Assembly (NCBI RefSeq): GCF_021109255.1
Contig: NZ_JAJODG010000002.1
Origin: Merdimmobilis hominis
GTDB lineage: Bacteria; Bacillota; Clostridia; Oscillospirales; Ruminococcaceae
Length of the DNA: 64,000 nt
Direction: 5' to 3' (one strand)
Part shown: positions 24,665 to 33,757 of the stretch, in pieces
Layout of the letters: each line of letters opens with the position of its first letter
Numbering within the stretch: the stretch's first letter is position 1
The notes under the pieces: model-generated
Told to the model about the DNA's origin: nothing
The model's input: only the letters and a program-made list of their open reading frames with translations
The model's database searches: none
Made by a program: the position numbers and the translations under genes

Positions 24665-25516
24665 TTGTCCCAAACCCAATCCCGCGGCATCTTCTACATG
24701 CTGGCTTGCGCCTTCTTGTGGAGCATCGGCGGGCTGTTTATCAAACTCATCGACTGGAACCCCTTTTTCATTGCCGGGGCGCGCAGCTTGATCGGCGCGG
24801 CGGTGCTGATGGTGTACATGAAGCTGGCCCATCTTTCTTTAAAAATCAACCGCCGGTCCATCGTCAGCGGCATCGCCCTGTGTTCGGTGTTTTTCTGCTA
24901 TGTCACCGCCAACAAGCTGACTACTGCCGCCAACACGGTGGTTCTCCAATACACCAACCCGGTGTTTGTGGTGCTGCTCAGCTCCCTGTTCCTCCACCAG
25001 AAGTTCTCCCGCCGGGATCTCTTCTTGGTGGGCACCGTTTTCTTTGGAGTGGCCCTCTCCTTCCTGGACGGCATGGATGCCGGTGGATTTTTGGGCAATC
25101 TGCTGGCCCTTTTCAGCGGCTTCTTCCTGGCAGTGCTGTTCTTAAACTCCGCCCGGTGCGAAACCGCCAGCGACAGCATGAGCGGCATCTTGTTGGGACA
25201 GCTGTTTGCCGCCCTGTGCGGCGCACCTTTCCTATTTTTAGACCCTCCGGCCTTTACCACGACCTCGGTGGCCAGCATCCTCATCCTGGGGGTGTTCCAG
25301 CTGGGCCTTCCCTATGTGTTTTACGGGATCGCCAGCCGGACATGCTCCCCATTGATCTGTTCTGTGCTGGCCGGGGTGGAACCCCTGCTCAACCCGCTGT
25401 GGGTTTTTGTGGTCATGGGGGAGCGCCCCAGTGTCACCGCCCTCATCGGCTGCGGCATCGTTGTGGTCACCATCACCGTCTGGTGTGTGCAGAACGCCAA
25501 ACTGGCACAATCTTAA
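24665..25516 (+). CDS. EamA/DMT-family drug or metabolite transporter
   Basis: The protein has 283 residues and ten membrane helices in two EamA repeats (first repeat around FYMLACAFLWSIGGLFIKL; second from LGNLLALFSGFFLAVLFL to the C-terminus). A conserved ALxY-like segment, VFYGIASRTCSPLICSVLAGVEPLLNPLW, marks the second repeat. The start is probably the TTG at 24665, 8 nt after AGGGAG (24651-24656). DMT members export metabolites or amino acids; the substrate is unknown. It is 49 bp upstream of the CofE-like gene on the same strand and probably shares its transcript. Confidence 0.8.
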   Translation: MSQTQSRGIFYMLACAFLWSIGGLFIKLIDWNPFFIAGARSLIGAAVLMVYMKLAHLSLKINRRSIVSGIALCSVFFCYVTANKLTTAANTVVLQYTNPVFVVLLSSLFLHQKFSRRDLFLVGTVFFGVALSFLDGMDAGGFLGNLLALFSGFFLAVLFLNSARCETASDSMSGILLGQLFAALCGAPFLFLDPPAFTTTSVASILILGVFQLGLPYVFYGIASRTCSPLICSVLAGVEPLLNPLWVFVVMGERPSVTALIGCGIVVVTITVWCVQNAKLAQS

Positions 25517-25565
25517 ATCCAATCAATAACCCGCTTGACCGCGGGATTCTGGAGGTTGAATCCCT

Positions 25566-26369
25566 ATGAGTTACCTTGTCAACGACGGCAAACATGAAGT
25601 CATCACCGTGGATGGGGCCGATTACCGCCGGCTGTGCATCCGCACCCATGTCATCACCGATCAGGACAACATATTGGATGTTGTGGAAAAATATGTCACC
25701 CCCTCCCTCCAGCCGGGGGACATCATCTTCATCACCGAAAAAGCGGTGGCCTGTACCCAGCGCCGGGCTATCCCCATGAAGGATATCCACCCCCGCCCCC
25801 TGGCCAAATTCCTCTGCAAATTTGTGCTGAAAACCCCCTATGGCATCGGCCTTGGCATCCCAGAGACCATGGAGATGGCCCTCCAGGAGTGCGGCACCAT
25901 CCGCATCCTATTCGCTGCGGCGGTATCCGCTGTGGGCAAGCTGTTCGGCATCCGGGGCTGGTTCTACAAAGTAGCTGGGTACAAAGCCCGCTCCATCGAC
26001 GGCCCCTGTGACTACACGCTGCCCCCTTACAACGAGTATGTGGTGCTGGGCCCCGCCGACCCAGACAAAGTGGCCAAGGAAATCAGCGACCGGATGGGTG
26101 CGCCAGTGGCCATCACCGATATCAACGACCTGGAGGGGCAGATTTTGGGCACCTCCTCGCCGGACATGGACCGGGATTGGCTCTGCAAGATTCTGAAGGA
26201 CAACCCCCTGGGCCAGTCCACCCAGCAGACCCCTATGGGCTTGATCCGCAAGGTGGTGGAGGCTGCCGCCCCACAGGAAGCCCAGAATCCCGAGACCCCT
26301 TCTGTAGAAGAGGAGTCCCAGGAAATCCCCGATGGCATGCCCGCCCCTGCGGAGGGCTCCGCCGAATAA
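25566..26369 (+). CDS. CofE-like F420-0:gamma-glutamyl ligase family protein
   Basis: The protein has 267 residues. GDIIFITEKAVACTQRRAIPM matches the N-terminal ligase signature of the CofE family, and GPCDYTLPPYNEYVVLGP plus MGAPVAITDINDLEGQILG match the metal- and nucleotide-binding C-terminal part. Genuine CofE adds glutamate to coenzyme F420, but no F420 gene is present and these bacteria are not known F420 makers. A glutamyl-type ligase acting on another substrate is therefore more likely. The last 45 residues are a Pro/Glu-rich tail. GGAGG precedes the ATG. It closes the EamA transcript. Confidence 0.7.
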   Translation: MSYLVNDGKHEVITVDGADYRRLCIRTHVITDQDNILDVVEKYVTPSLQPGDIIFITEKAVACTQRRAIPMKDIHPRPLAKFLCKFVLKTPYGIGLGIPETMEMALQECGTIRILFAAAVSAVGKLFGIRGWFYKVAGYKARSIDGPCDYTLPPYNEYVVLGPADPDKVAKEISDRMGAPVAITDINDLEGQILGTSSPDMDRDWLCKILKDNPLGQSTQQTPMGLIRKVVEAAAPQEAQNPETPSVEEESQEIPDGMPAPAEGSAE

Positions 26370-26381
26370 TGCAAAAACAAA

Positions 26382-26420
26382 AGGCATCCTGCCCCTATGG
26401 GAGCGGGATGCCTCTTTTAT
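26382..26420 (+). terminator. Terminator of the EamA-CofE-like transcript
   Basis: Stem AGGCATCCTGC/GCGGGATGCCT (26382-26392, 26403-26413) with one G-U pair and CTTTTATT. Confidence 0.8.
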
Positions 26421-26425
26421 TGGCC

Positions 26426-26791
26426 CTATTTCCGGCAGAGGCAGAAGGGATGCCCCGAAGGGTCCAGCAGGGTGACAAAGTCCTCCCCCCCAAACTGAGC
26501 CCCCGCCTTTACAGCGCCCAGGGACAAGGCCCTCTCCACTGCCTGGGGAAGGTCTTCCACCTGGAAGTCAAAGTGCATCTGTTTTTGCTGCTTCCCCTCT
26601 TCTTCCGGCCAGATGGGGCGGGTATACCCTTCCAGCTGCTGGAACAAAAACACCACGCCGCCGCTTCGCACTGCGGGATGTCCATAGAGTTCGCACCTCT
26701 CCCACCCCAGCAACGAGGCATAGAATTCCCGCAGGCTTTGCTCGTCGCCGCAGTCCACCATGACATTCCCCAAAACAACTTCTGCCGCCAT
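26426..26791 (-). CDS. VOC-family protein
   Basis: The protein has 121 residues. MAAEVVLGNVMVDCGDEQSLREFYASLLGWE starts a vicinal-oxygen-chelate module, with a later MHFDFQVEDLPQAVERALSLGA and LLDPSGHPFCLC. The first metal-ligand His of glyoxalase I is missing (Asp/Cys region instead), so it is probably not a GloA; the bleomycin-resistance-like or CalC-like subgroup fits. The ATG at 26791 follows a GGAGAGG-type site. It converges on the EamA operon. Confidence 0.72.
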   Translation of the reverse strand: MAAEVVLGNVMVDCGDEQSLREFYASLLGWERCELYGHPAVRSGGVVFLFQQLEGYTRPIWPEEEGKQQKQMHFDFQVEDLPQAVERALSLGAVKAGAQFGGEDFVTLLDPSGHPFCLCRK

Positions 26792-26885
26792 ATTCGGCCC
26801 CCTCTCCAAAGAAACTGCTTCCGACTGGATGGCGCAGCAACCCTCGGAAAATTGTCATATCTTGATTTAATTCTACAAATAGTAT

Positions 26886-28214
26886 TTACTCTTCGTACCG
26901 TGTGACACCGGAGCCATCCACCTTCGCGTGGATCAGAGGAGGCACTACCGGTTTTTCCCTCCCGACGGAGAGCGCCGCCAACAAGGTTTTTTCTGCCTCC
27001 CGCGCCTTCTTCCCATCGCCGGTGAGAAGGAGGGCTAAGGGCTCCCCTTCCTCCACCCGGTCGCCGATATTTTTGTAGAGAAGGATGCCGGCGCTGTGGT
27101 CGATGGGGGCGTCTTTGACCTCCCGGCCAGCCCCCAGCATCACTGAGGCAATGCCCACCTGCTGGGTGTTGATGTGGGTGATGTACCCACCCTTAGTGCA
27201 GCGGACCTCATACTCCACTGCCGCCCTGGGGAATTGTTCCGGATGGTCGATGTAGCTGGGGTCTCCCCCTTGGGCCTGTACCATCTCCCGCAATTTTTCA
27301 AGCGCCCGGCCAGAGGACACCGCCTCTTTTACAAGCTCTACGCAGTCCTCATGGCCCCCCTTGCCCGCCAGCTCCAGAAGGCCAGCGGCCAGCTGGGTGC
27401 AGACCTGGGTCAAGTCGGCGGGGCCCATCCCCTGCAAGGTGTGGATGGCCTCCACCACCTCCAGGGAGTTGCCCACCGCGTGGCCCAAAGGACGGTCCAT
27501 GTCGGTGATCAGCGCAGCGGTGGTGCGGCCCACGTGGCTGCCGATCTCCACCATAATCTTGGCCAGGTCGATAGAATCCTCCACCGTCTTCATAAACGCC
27601 CCCGAGCCGGTCTTCACATCCAGGAGGATGCAGTCGGCCCCGGCGGCGATCTTCTTGCTCATGATGCTGGCCGCAATGAGGGGCTTGCTCTCCACCGTGG
27701 CGGTGACATCCCGCAGGGCGTAGAGCTTTTTGTCCGCGGGGGCCAGGTTGCCGGACTGGCCTACCACACAGACCCCCACCTGGTTGACAATGCGGGTGAA
27801 CTCCCCCTGATCCATGCTGGTGCGAAGGCCGGGGATGGATTCCATCTTGTCCACGGTGCCGCCGGTGTGGCCCAGGCCCCGGCCGGACATCTTGGCCACT
27901 GGCACCCCGCAGGAGGCTACAATGGGGGCGATGACCAGGGTGGTCTTATCCCCCACCCCACCGGTGGAGTGTTTATCCACCTTGACCCCCTGGATGGAGG
28001 AGAGGTCCACCACGTCTCCGGAGTGGGCCATGGCGTCGGTGAGGATTGCCGTCTCCTTTGGGTTGAGGCCTCGGAAGTAGATTGCCATCATCATTGCAGC
28101 CAGCTGGTAGTCGGGGATGGAGCCATCCACCACCCCGTCCACCAAAAAACGGATCTCCGTCTCAGTCAGTATACCACCATCCCGTTTCTTCTGGATGAGA
28201 TCGTACATGCGCAT
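26886..28214 (-). CDS. pdp: Pyrimidine-nucleoside phosphorylase
   Basis: The protein has 442 residues. MYDLIQKKRDGGILTETEIRF and VKVDKHSTGGVGDKTTLVIAPIVASCGVPVAKMSGRGLGHTGGT are the signature phosphorylase blocks (phosphate-binding K-H-S-T-G-G-V and the S-G-R-G-L-G-H motif); the C-terminal domain ends with HAKVDGSGVTRYEE. It splits uridine, thymidine and deoxyuridine to base and (deoxy)ribose-1-phosphate. GGGAGGTG lies 6 nt before the ATG. It is the last gene of the leftward nucleoside transport run and supplies sugar phosphate to DeoB. Confidence 0.93.
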   Translation of the reverse strand: MRMYDLIQKKRDGGILTETEIRFLVDGVVDGSIPDYQLAAMMMAIYFRGLNPKETAILTDAMAHSGDVVDLSSIQGVKVDKHSTGGVGDKTTLVIAPIVASCGVPVAKMSGRGLGHTGGTVDKMESIPGLRTSMDQGEFTRIVNQVGVCVVGQSGNLAPADKKLYALRDVTATVESKPLIAASIMSKKIAAGADCILLDVKTGSGAFMKTVEDSIDLAKIMVEIGSHVGRTTAALITDMDRPLGHAVGNSLEVVEAIHTLQGMGPADLTQVCTQLAAGLLELAGKGGHEDCVELVKEAVSSGRALEKLREMVQAQGGDPSYIDHPEQFPRAAVEYEVRCTKGGYITHINTQQVGIASVMLGAGREVKDAPIDHSAGILLYKNIGDRVEEGEPLALLLTGDGKKAREAEKTLLAALSVGREKPVVPPLIHAKVDGSGVTRYEE

Positions 28215-28248
28215 GCAAAACACCTCCCAAAAAGTGAAGCAATGAGGA

Positions 28249-28283
28249 TGCCGCCGGGGAGCCAGTGAGGCTCCCCGGCGGCC
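28249..28283 (-). other. Strong intercistronic hairpin between nupQ and pdp
   Basis: A perfect 13-bp stem CCGCCGGGGAGCC/GGCTCCCCGGCGG (28251-28263, 28269-28281). On the coding (minus) strand no T run follows, so it looks like a partial terminator or an mRNA stability hairpin that sets the pdp level. Confidence 0.55.
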
Positions 28284-28303
28284 TTTTTCGCGTTTCAAAT
28301 TCC

Positions 28304-29233
28304 CTACCGGACACCCTTTTCATAGGGGGTGCCGCTGGCTTTTGGCGCCGCCGAACGTCCCACAAACAACACCAGGACCACAATGGTCAGCACATAGGGC
28401 AACATGGACAGCAGCTGGGGCGGGATGTTGACCGTCCCGCCGCCCAAAAGCACCACCAATGCCTGGGCGAAGCCAAAAAGCAGGCAGGCCAGCACCGACC
28501 CCTGGGGGGTCCATTTGCCGAAGATCACCGCCGCCAAGGCGATAAATCCGTGGCCGCTGATCACGGTGGGGGAAAAGATGGAAACCACCGCTAAGCTTTG
28601 TGCCGCACCGCCGAACCCGGCCAACACGCCGGAGAGGATCACCGCAATGTACCGGATGCGGTAGACGTTGATGCCCAGGGTATCCGCCGCCGCGGGGTGT
28701 TCCCCCACTGCACGGATGCGCAGGCCCCATTTGGTCTTGTACAGGATAAACCACAAAAGGACCGCAATACCCATAGCAAGAAGGACGGTGATGTCCACAT
28801 TTAAGTTTCGCAGGATTTGGTTCTCTGTATCCCCCAAAAGCCAGGTAAAGGCTTTGGGCATCTTATTGGGCACCGGCTTGGTCATAGTCGCCCCATCGAA
28901 GAAGATGCGGGAGAGGAAGAGGGCCGCGCCCAAGCCGATAAAATTGAGGGCCACGCCGGAGATCGTCTGGTTGGCCCGGAAGCTGACGCAGGCGATGGCG
29001 TGGAAGAGGGCCAAAAACCCGCCGGCCAACCCAGCGCACAAGAACCCCAGCCAAGGGTTTTGGGAGAAATAACCCACCGCCGCGCCGGTGAAGGCGCCGA
29101 TGACCATCATCCCCTCCAGGCCGATGTTGACCACGCCGGAGCGCTCGGACAACACGCCGCCCAAGGAGGTGAAGATCAGCGGGGCGGAGTACATCAGTGT
29201 GATGTTAATTGCCAGAGTCAGTGTGAGAAGCAT
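28304..29233 (-). CDS. nupQ: Nucleoside ABC transporter permease (NupQ-like)
   Basis: The protein has 309 residues and about nine membrane helices. TSLGGVLSERSGVVNIGLEGMMVIGAF and ERSGVVNIG-type blocks are the BPD_transp_2 signature, and WGLRIRAVGEHPAAADTLGINVYRIRY is the coupling loop. It pairs with the upstream permease as the channel of a guanosine/uridine-type nucleoside importer. The ATG at 29233 lies 29 bp inside the preceding permease gene. Confidence 0.88.
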   Translation of the reverse strand: MLLTLTLAINITLMYSAPLIFTSLGGVLSERSGVVNIGLEGMMVIGAFTGAAVGYFSQNPWLGFLCAGLAGGFLALFHAIACVSFRANQTISGVALNFIGLGAALFLSRIFFDGATMTKPVPNKMPKAFTWLLGDTENQILRNLNVDITVLLAMGIAVLLWFILYKTKWGLRIRAVGEHPAAADTLGINVYRIRYIAVILSGVLAGFGGAAQSLAVVSIFSPTVISGHGFIALAAVIFGKWTPQGSVLACLLFGFAQALVVLLGGGTVNIPPQLLSMLPYVLTIVVLVLFVGRSAAPKASGTPYEKGVR

Positions 29234-30353
29234 GGCGTTTTCCCCCTCTCTTTGCCAGTTTGTCCGCCAGGACGCGGAACATGGTGGACATCGCAATGAA
29301 GAACACAATGGTGCCGATCACAATGTTGATGACCTCGCTGGGAGCCCCGGTGGTGGACTGGATCGCCGAACCACCGTATTTCAACCCGCCAAACAAAAGC
29401 CCGGAGAAGATGCACCCGATGGGGGAACTGTTGGCGATCAGCGCCACCGAGATGCCGTCGAAGCCATAGCCCTCCTGGGCCGCCAGCATGCTGATGCGGT
29501 GAGGCATGACGCCGGTCATCTGCAAGGCCCCTGCCAGGCCCGCTAAGGCCCCGGCAATAAACATGGAGTGCATGATGTTCCGATTGACGTTGATCCCGGC
29601 GAACCGGGCCGCGTCGCTGTTGAAGCCCACCGACCGCAGTTCAAATCCCTTACAGGTGCGGTTGAGGACGAACCAGACCAGCAACGCCGCCAAAATGGCG
29701 AATAAAATCCCGTAGTTGAGGTCGGTTTTTAACACCACATCCGCCAAGGTGGGGTTGGCCAAAAGAGCCTGCCGCCCCTCCTCAGTGGCCTTGTAGTTGC
29801 CCAGCACCATGGACCAGGCGGAGCGCTGCACCTCGTAGGAAGCTTCCGCTCCCGGTTTTTTCAGCCAGGGCATCTGGATCATAAAATTGTTGAAGTACAA
29901 GGCGATCCAGTTGAGCATGATGCAGGTGATGACCTCGTTGATGCCGAATTTAGCCTTGAGGAAGCCGGCAAAGCACCCCCACAGCCCAGCGGCCACCATG
30001 GCGGCCAGAACCACCGCCAAAAAATGGAGAACCGGAGGGAGGCTCAGCTTGGCGCCAACCAGAACGGCGGCCACGCTGCCGATGATGTACTGGCCCTCTG
30101 CCCCAATGTTGAAGAGGCCGGTTTTAAAGGCGAACGCCACCGACAGGCCGGTGAGGATAAGGGGGGTGGATTTGATCACCACCTGGGCCATGTATTTGGG
30201 CTTGGAAAAGATGCCCCGAAACATGGCGGCATAGGCCTCAAGGGGGTTATACCCCGCCACTGAGAGAACCACAGCCCCCACTACAAACCCCAGAACAATG
30301 GAGATGACGATGGAGGTCAGGGGTTTTTTCAGCCATTTCTGCACAGTGTCCAT
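29205..30353 (-). CDS. nupP: Nucleoside ABC transporter permease (NupP-like)
   Basis: The protein has 382 residues and about ten membrane helices. FAFKTGLFNIGAEGQYIIGSVAAV and the coupling loop GFELRSVGFNSDAARFAGINVNR are typical of this permease family. The ATG at 30353 overlaps the ATPase gene's stop in TGATG, and GGAGG stands 9 nt before it. It forms the heterodimeric pore with NupQ, powered by NupO and fed by BmpA. Confidence 0.88.
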   Translation of the reverse strand: MDTVQKWLKKPLTSIVISIVLGFVVGAVVLSVAGYNPLEAYAAMFRGIFSKPKYMAQVVIKSTPLILTGLSVAFAFKTGLFNIGAEGQYIIGSVAAVLVGAKLSLPPVLHFLAVVLAAMVAAGLWGCFAGFLKAKFGINEVITCIMLNWIALYFNNFMIQMPWLKKPGAEASYEVQRSAWSMVLGNYKATEEGRQALLANPTLADVVLKTDLNYGILFAILAALLVWFVLNRTCKGFELRSVGFNSDAARFAGINVNRNIMHSMFIAGALAGLAGALQMTGVMPHRISMLAAQEGYGFDGISVALIANSSPIGCIFSGLLFGGLKYGGSAIQSTTGAPSEVINIVIGTIVFFIAMSTMFRVLADKLAKRGGKRHASHTDSGN

Positions 30354-31879
30354 CACTTTCCACCTCCTGCCATTTTCAGCCCGATTTCGTTTTCATCTGC
30401 TCCTTTGGCGTCAATGACATCCACAATGGAGCCGTCATAGATGATGGCGATGCGGTCGGAGAGGTCGATGACCTCATCCAGCTCCAGGGAGATGAGCAGC
30501 ACCGCTTTGCCTTTGTCCCTCTGTTCCACCAACGACCGGTGGACATACTCGATGGCGCCCACGTCCAGGCCCCGGGTGGGCTGTACTGCGATGAGCAGGT
30601 CGGGGTCATTGGTCACCTCCCGGCCGATGATCACCTTCTGCTGGTTGCCGCCGGAAAGGCCGCGGGCCAATTGTCCCTCACAACCGGTGGGCCGCACATC
30701 AAATTTTTCAATTAGCTCCTTGGCGAATTTGTTGATCGCGCCCAGTTGGAGCACCCCTTTTTTGGAAAAGGGCGCCTTGTGGTAATTTTCCAGCACCATA
30801 TTCTCCGCCACGGTGAAATCCAGCACCAAACCGTGTTTGTGCCGGTCTTCAGGGATGGTGGAAATCTTGTGGTTGATGGTGTTCAAGGGGGTGGTGTTCT
30901 GAATCTCCTGCCCCAGAATGGAAATGGTGCCGCCCTTGGCTTTCACCAGGTTGGTAATGGCCTCCACCAGTTCTTTCTGGCCATTTCCATCGATGCCGGC
31001 CACACCCAGGATTTCCCCCCGGCGCACCGAGAGGGATAGGTTTTTGACCTTGTCGATCCCCCGGCTGTCGGAGACAGTCAGCCCTTCTATCCGGAAGATT
31101 TCCTCCCCCGGGTGGGCCTCCCCTTTTTCAATGTGCAGGTTGACTGCCCGGCCCACCATTTTGGAGGCCAGTTCCTCCTCGGTGGTATCGGACACTTTCA
31201 CCGTGTCGATATACTGCCCCCGGCGGATGATGGTGCACCAATCGGAGGACTGCTTGATCTCCCCCAGCTTGTGGGTGATGATGATGGTTTTCCCATCTGC
31301 CACCAGCTTGTGCATAATCTCAATCAGCTCGTGGATCTCCTGGGGGGTGAGGACGGCGGTGGGCTCATCCAAAATAAGGATGTCCACCCCGCGGTAGAGG
31401 GCCTTGAGGATCTCCACCCTCTGCTGCATCCCCACCGAAATGTCCTCTATTTTCTCGTCAGGGTCCACCAAGAGGCCGTATTTCTCGCTCAGTTCCAAAA
31501 TCTCCTGCCGGACCGCCTTGGTGTCAATGGTGCCCAAAGCACCGGTTTTCTCACTGCCCAGGATGATGTTCTGGGCTACGGTAAAGGGTTCCACCAACAT
31601 AAAGTGCTGGTGTACCATGCCGATGCCCAGCTCAATGGCTTTGTTGGGGCTGGTGATCTGCGCCGGCTTTCCATTGATGAGGATTTGGCCTTCCTCAGCC
31701 TGATAAAGGCCGTACAACACATTCATCAAGGTAGATTTGCCCGCTCCATTTTCCCCCAACAGGGCGTGGACGGTGCCTTTTTGAACCTCCAAATCCACCT
31801 GGTCAAGGGCGCAGAACGAGCCGAAGTATTTTGAGATGCCTTTCATCTGTACCGCATAACGGTTCGCATCCTGCTCCAA
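30353..31879 (-). CDS. nupO: Nucleoside ABC transporter ATP-binding protein (NupO-like)
   Basis: The protein has 508 residues with two tandem ABC domains. The first domain has Walker A GENGAGKST, the signature SVGMQQRVEILKALYRG and Walker B ILILDEPTAVL. The second has a degenerate Walker A (GIDGNGQKEL) and LSGGNQQKVIIGREV, the usual asymmetry of RbsA/NupO-type ATPases. I chose the TTG at 31879, because GGAGGAGG ends 7 nt before it; the ATG at 31897 would overlap that ribosome site. Confidence 0.9.
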   Translation of the reverse strand: MEQDANRYAVQMKGISKYFGSFCALDQVDLEVQKGTVHALLGENGAGKSTLMNVLYGLYQAEEGQILINGKPAQITSPNKAIELGIGMVHQHFMLVEPFTVAQNIILGSEKTGALGTIDTKAVRQEILELSEKYGLLVDPDEKIEDISVGMQQRVEILKALYRGVDILILDEPTAVLTPQEIHELIEIMHKLVADGKTIIITHKLGEIKQSSDWCTIIRRGQYIDTVKVSDTTEEELASKMVGRAVNLHIEKGEAHPGEEIFRIEGLTVSDSRGIDKVKNLSLSVRRGEILGVAGIDGNGQKELVEAITNLVKAKGGTISILGQEIQNTTPLNTINHKISTIPEDRHKHGLVLDFTVAENMVLENYHKAPFSKKGVLQLGAINKFAKELIEKFDVRPTGCEGQLARGLSGGNQQKVIIGREVTNDPDLLIAVQPTRGLDVGAIEYVHRSLVEQRDKGKAVLLISLELDEVIDLSDRIAIIYDGSIVDVIDAKGADENEIGLKMAGGGK

Positions 31880-32007
31880 ATTGATTCCTCCTCCCATTCC
31901 GGCAAAAGCCGGAAGAATTTCCCCGTATCCTGTATTCAGTATACCTGATCTTGCGGCAAAAATCTATTGCTTTTGATGAAATTCCTGTTGGAAAGGATGG
32001 CCAAGCA

Positions 32008-32045
32008 CACAAAAAGGCAGGGGACCCACCGGCCCCCTGCCTTTG
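32008..32045 (-). terminator. Partial terminator between bmpA and nupO
   Basis: Minus strand AAAGGCAGGGG/CCCCTGCCTTT (32044-32034, 32023-32013) with TTTTTGTG. It probably lets the binding protein be made in excess over the membrane subunits. Confidence 0.8.
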
Positions 32046-32061
32046 TTTTTGAAACGTGAAA

Positions 32062-33141
32062 TTATTTGGCCAAGGATTCGATAAACGCGTTGAAGGTATC
32101 CTCGCTGTAGGGAGGAACGATCTCTTCGGAGACGATCTTCTCCTCCAGGACAATGGTGTCGGCCAAAACATCCTCAGGAACATTCTTTTCAGAGGTGGGA
32201 GCGATGCCTGCACAACCCTCTTTGATGCCGAACACCAGGGTCTGGCCGCCCAGATCCTTGCCGTCGATCATGTCCTGGATGACGATATTCATGGCTTTGC
32301 CCACCATCTTCATGGCGGAAGTCAGCACGTTGTCAGGAGCCAGATGGTTCTGATCCTGGTCGACACCGATGACCCATTTGTCGTTCTCTTTGGCGGCTTC
32401 GATAACGCCGACGCCGACGTTGCCCGCCGCATGGAAGACGATGTCACAGCCCTCGGCATACATCTTCTGGGCGATGGATTTGCCAAGGCCAGAATCGCCG
32501 AAGCTGTTGGCGTACTGCACGTCAACGGTGATCTCTTTGCCCAGCTCTTTTGCCGCATAGGCAACGCCGGCGCGGAAACCGTACTCGAACTGATCAATAA
32601 CCTCGCCTTTTACGCCGCCCACAAAACCGACTTTGCCGGTCTCGGTGACCTTACCGGCGATGTAGCCAACCAGGAAGGAAGGCTCCTGCGCGCGGAACAG
32701 GACGCCGATGGTGTTTTTGGGGGCATCCGCACCGAAGTCGGAGTCCACCAGGGCATACATAGTGTCGGGGTTCTTGGCCGCCGCATCCATAACGGCACTC
32801 TGCAGCATAAAGCCAACGCCCCAGATCAGGTCGTGACCTTCATCCGCGAGGATTTCCAGGTTGGGGCCGTACTCCGCTTCCTGTTTGGATTCGATATACT
32901 TGACCTCGATCCCCATGTCCTTCTGGGCGGTCTGCAGGCCTTCCCAGGCGGACTGGTTGAAGGACTGGTCGTTTACGCCGCCCACGTCGGTGACCATGGC
33001 AGAGGAGAATTTGACTTCCTCGCCGCCCTCGGGGGTGCTGGAAGACTCGCTGCCAGTGGAGGAAGAATTCCCACCGCCGCCGCAGCCTGCCACCGTCAGC
33101 ACCATGGCCGACGCCATCAGGATTGCAAGTAACTTTTTCAT
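32062..33141 (-). CDS. bmpA: BMP-family nucleoside-binding lipoprotein
   Basis: The protein has 359 residues. Lipobox TVAGC (residues 16-20), a Gly/Ser linker, then the BMP fold: MVTDVGGVNDQSFNQSAWEGL is the family signature, with GFVGGVKGEVIDQFEYGFRAG and the C-terminal KMVGKAMN. It captures nucleosides for NupOPQ. Its own promoter lies upstream and a terminator downstream, so it is expressed both alone and with the transporter. Confidence 0.9.
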   Translation of the reverse strand: MKKLLAILMASAMVLTVAGCGGGGNSSSTGSESSSTPEGGEEVKFSSAMVTDVGGVNDQSFNQSAWEGLQTAQKDMGIEVKYIESKQEAEYGPNLEILADEGHDLIWGVGFMLQSAVMDAAAKNPDTMYALVDSDFGADAPKNTIGVLFRAQEPSFLVGYIAGKVTETGKVGFVGGVKGEVIDQFEYGFRAGVAYAAKELGKEITVDVQYANSFGDSGLGKSIAQKMYAEGCDIVFHAAGNVGVGVIEAAKENDKWVIGVDQDQNHLAPDNVLTSAMKMVGKAMNIVIQDMIDGKDLGGQTLVFGIKEGCAGIAPTSEKNVPEDVLADTIVLEEKIVSEEIVPPYSEDTFNAFIESLAK

Positions 33142-33195
33142 TTTCCGTTTACCTCCATTTGTTTGGAATGGTTTTCACGTCTCACGACTATTACC

Positions 33196-33224
33196 AATAT
33201 ACCCTATCCCAGGAATCTTTGCAA
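33196..33224 (-). promoter_or_regulatory. Promoter of bmpA
   Basis: Minus strand TTGCAA (33224-33219), 17-bp spacer and TATATT (33201-33196). Confidence 0.6.
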
Positions 33225-33326
33225 GAAAGTTACAGGATTTTTACTAAAATTTAACCGTTTGTCATTTTAAAAATCTATCCAAAATCCTTATTGCATCAAT
33301 GAAATTTATAGGGAATTGGGACGAAT

Positions 33327-33746
33327 TCAACGCCCCATATCCTCCTCTGCAAAGGAAAAAGGCAGCAATTCTGCCAGGGTGTGGACCTGAAAATCCTCCA
33401 CATCCCTGCATAATATTACCTGCATGTCACCTTTGTCAAACTCCCGCAGCACCTGCCGGCACACCCCGCAGGGGGACACATACCGGGAGAGAGGGGCCTT
33501 CTCCCCCACCGGGCCGGCAGCTATGGCGATGGCCAAAAACTCCCGCTCCCCTTCCGAGACCGCCTTGAACACCGCTGTGCGCTCAGCACAGTTGGAGGGG
33601 GTATAGGAGGCGGATTCCACATTGCAGCCGGTATACACCTTGCCGGATTTGGTTAAAAGGGCGGCACCCACCGCAAACCCGGAATAGGGCACATAGGCAA
33701 ATTCCCGGGCTGCCAGGGCTGCTTCAATCAAAGGCTGGTACTCCAT
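33327..33746 (-). CDS. cdd: Cytidine deaminase
   Basis: The protein has 139 residues, the tetrameric bacterial size. YVPYSGFAVGAALLTKSGKVYTGCNVESASYTPSNCAERTAVF holds the catalytic Glu (CAERT) and first Zn Cys, and PCGVCRQVL gives the other two Cys. It deaminates cytidine and deoxycytidine to uridines, feeding Pdp. AAGGGGG lies 6 nt before the ATG at 33746; an ATG at 33752 abuts it. The gene starts 11 bp after the deoB stop. Confidence 0.92.
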   Translation of the reverse strand: MEYQPLIEAALAAREFAYVPYSGFAVGAALLTKSGKVYTGCNVESASYTPSNCAERTAVFKAVSEGEREFLAIAIAAGPVGEKAPLSRYVSPCGVCRQVLREFDKGDMQVILCRDVEDFQVHTLAELLPFSFAEEDMGR

Positions 33747-33757
33747 TTTCATCCCCC

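Noticed and set aside
25566..26369. F420 biosynthesis
   Set aside because: One CofE-like gene without other F420 genes is not evidence for the pathway.
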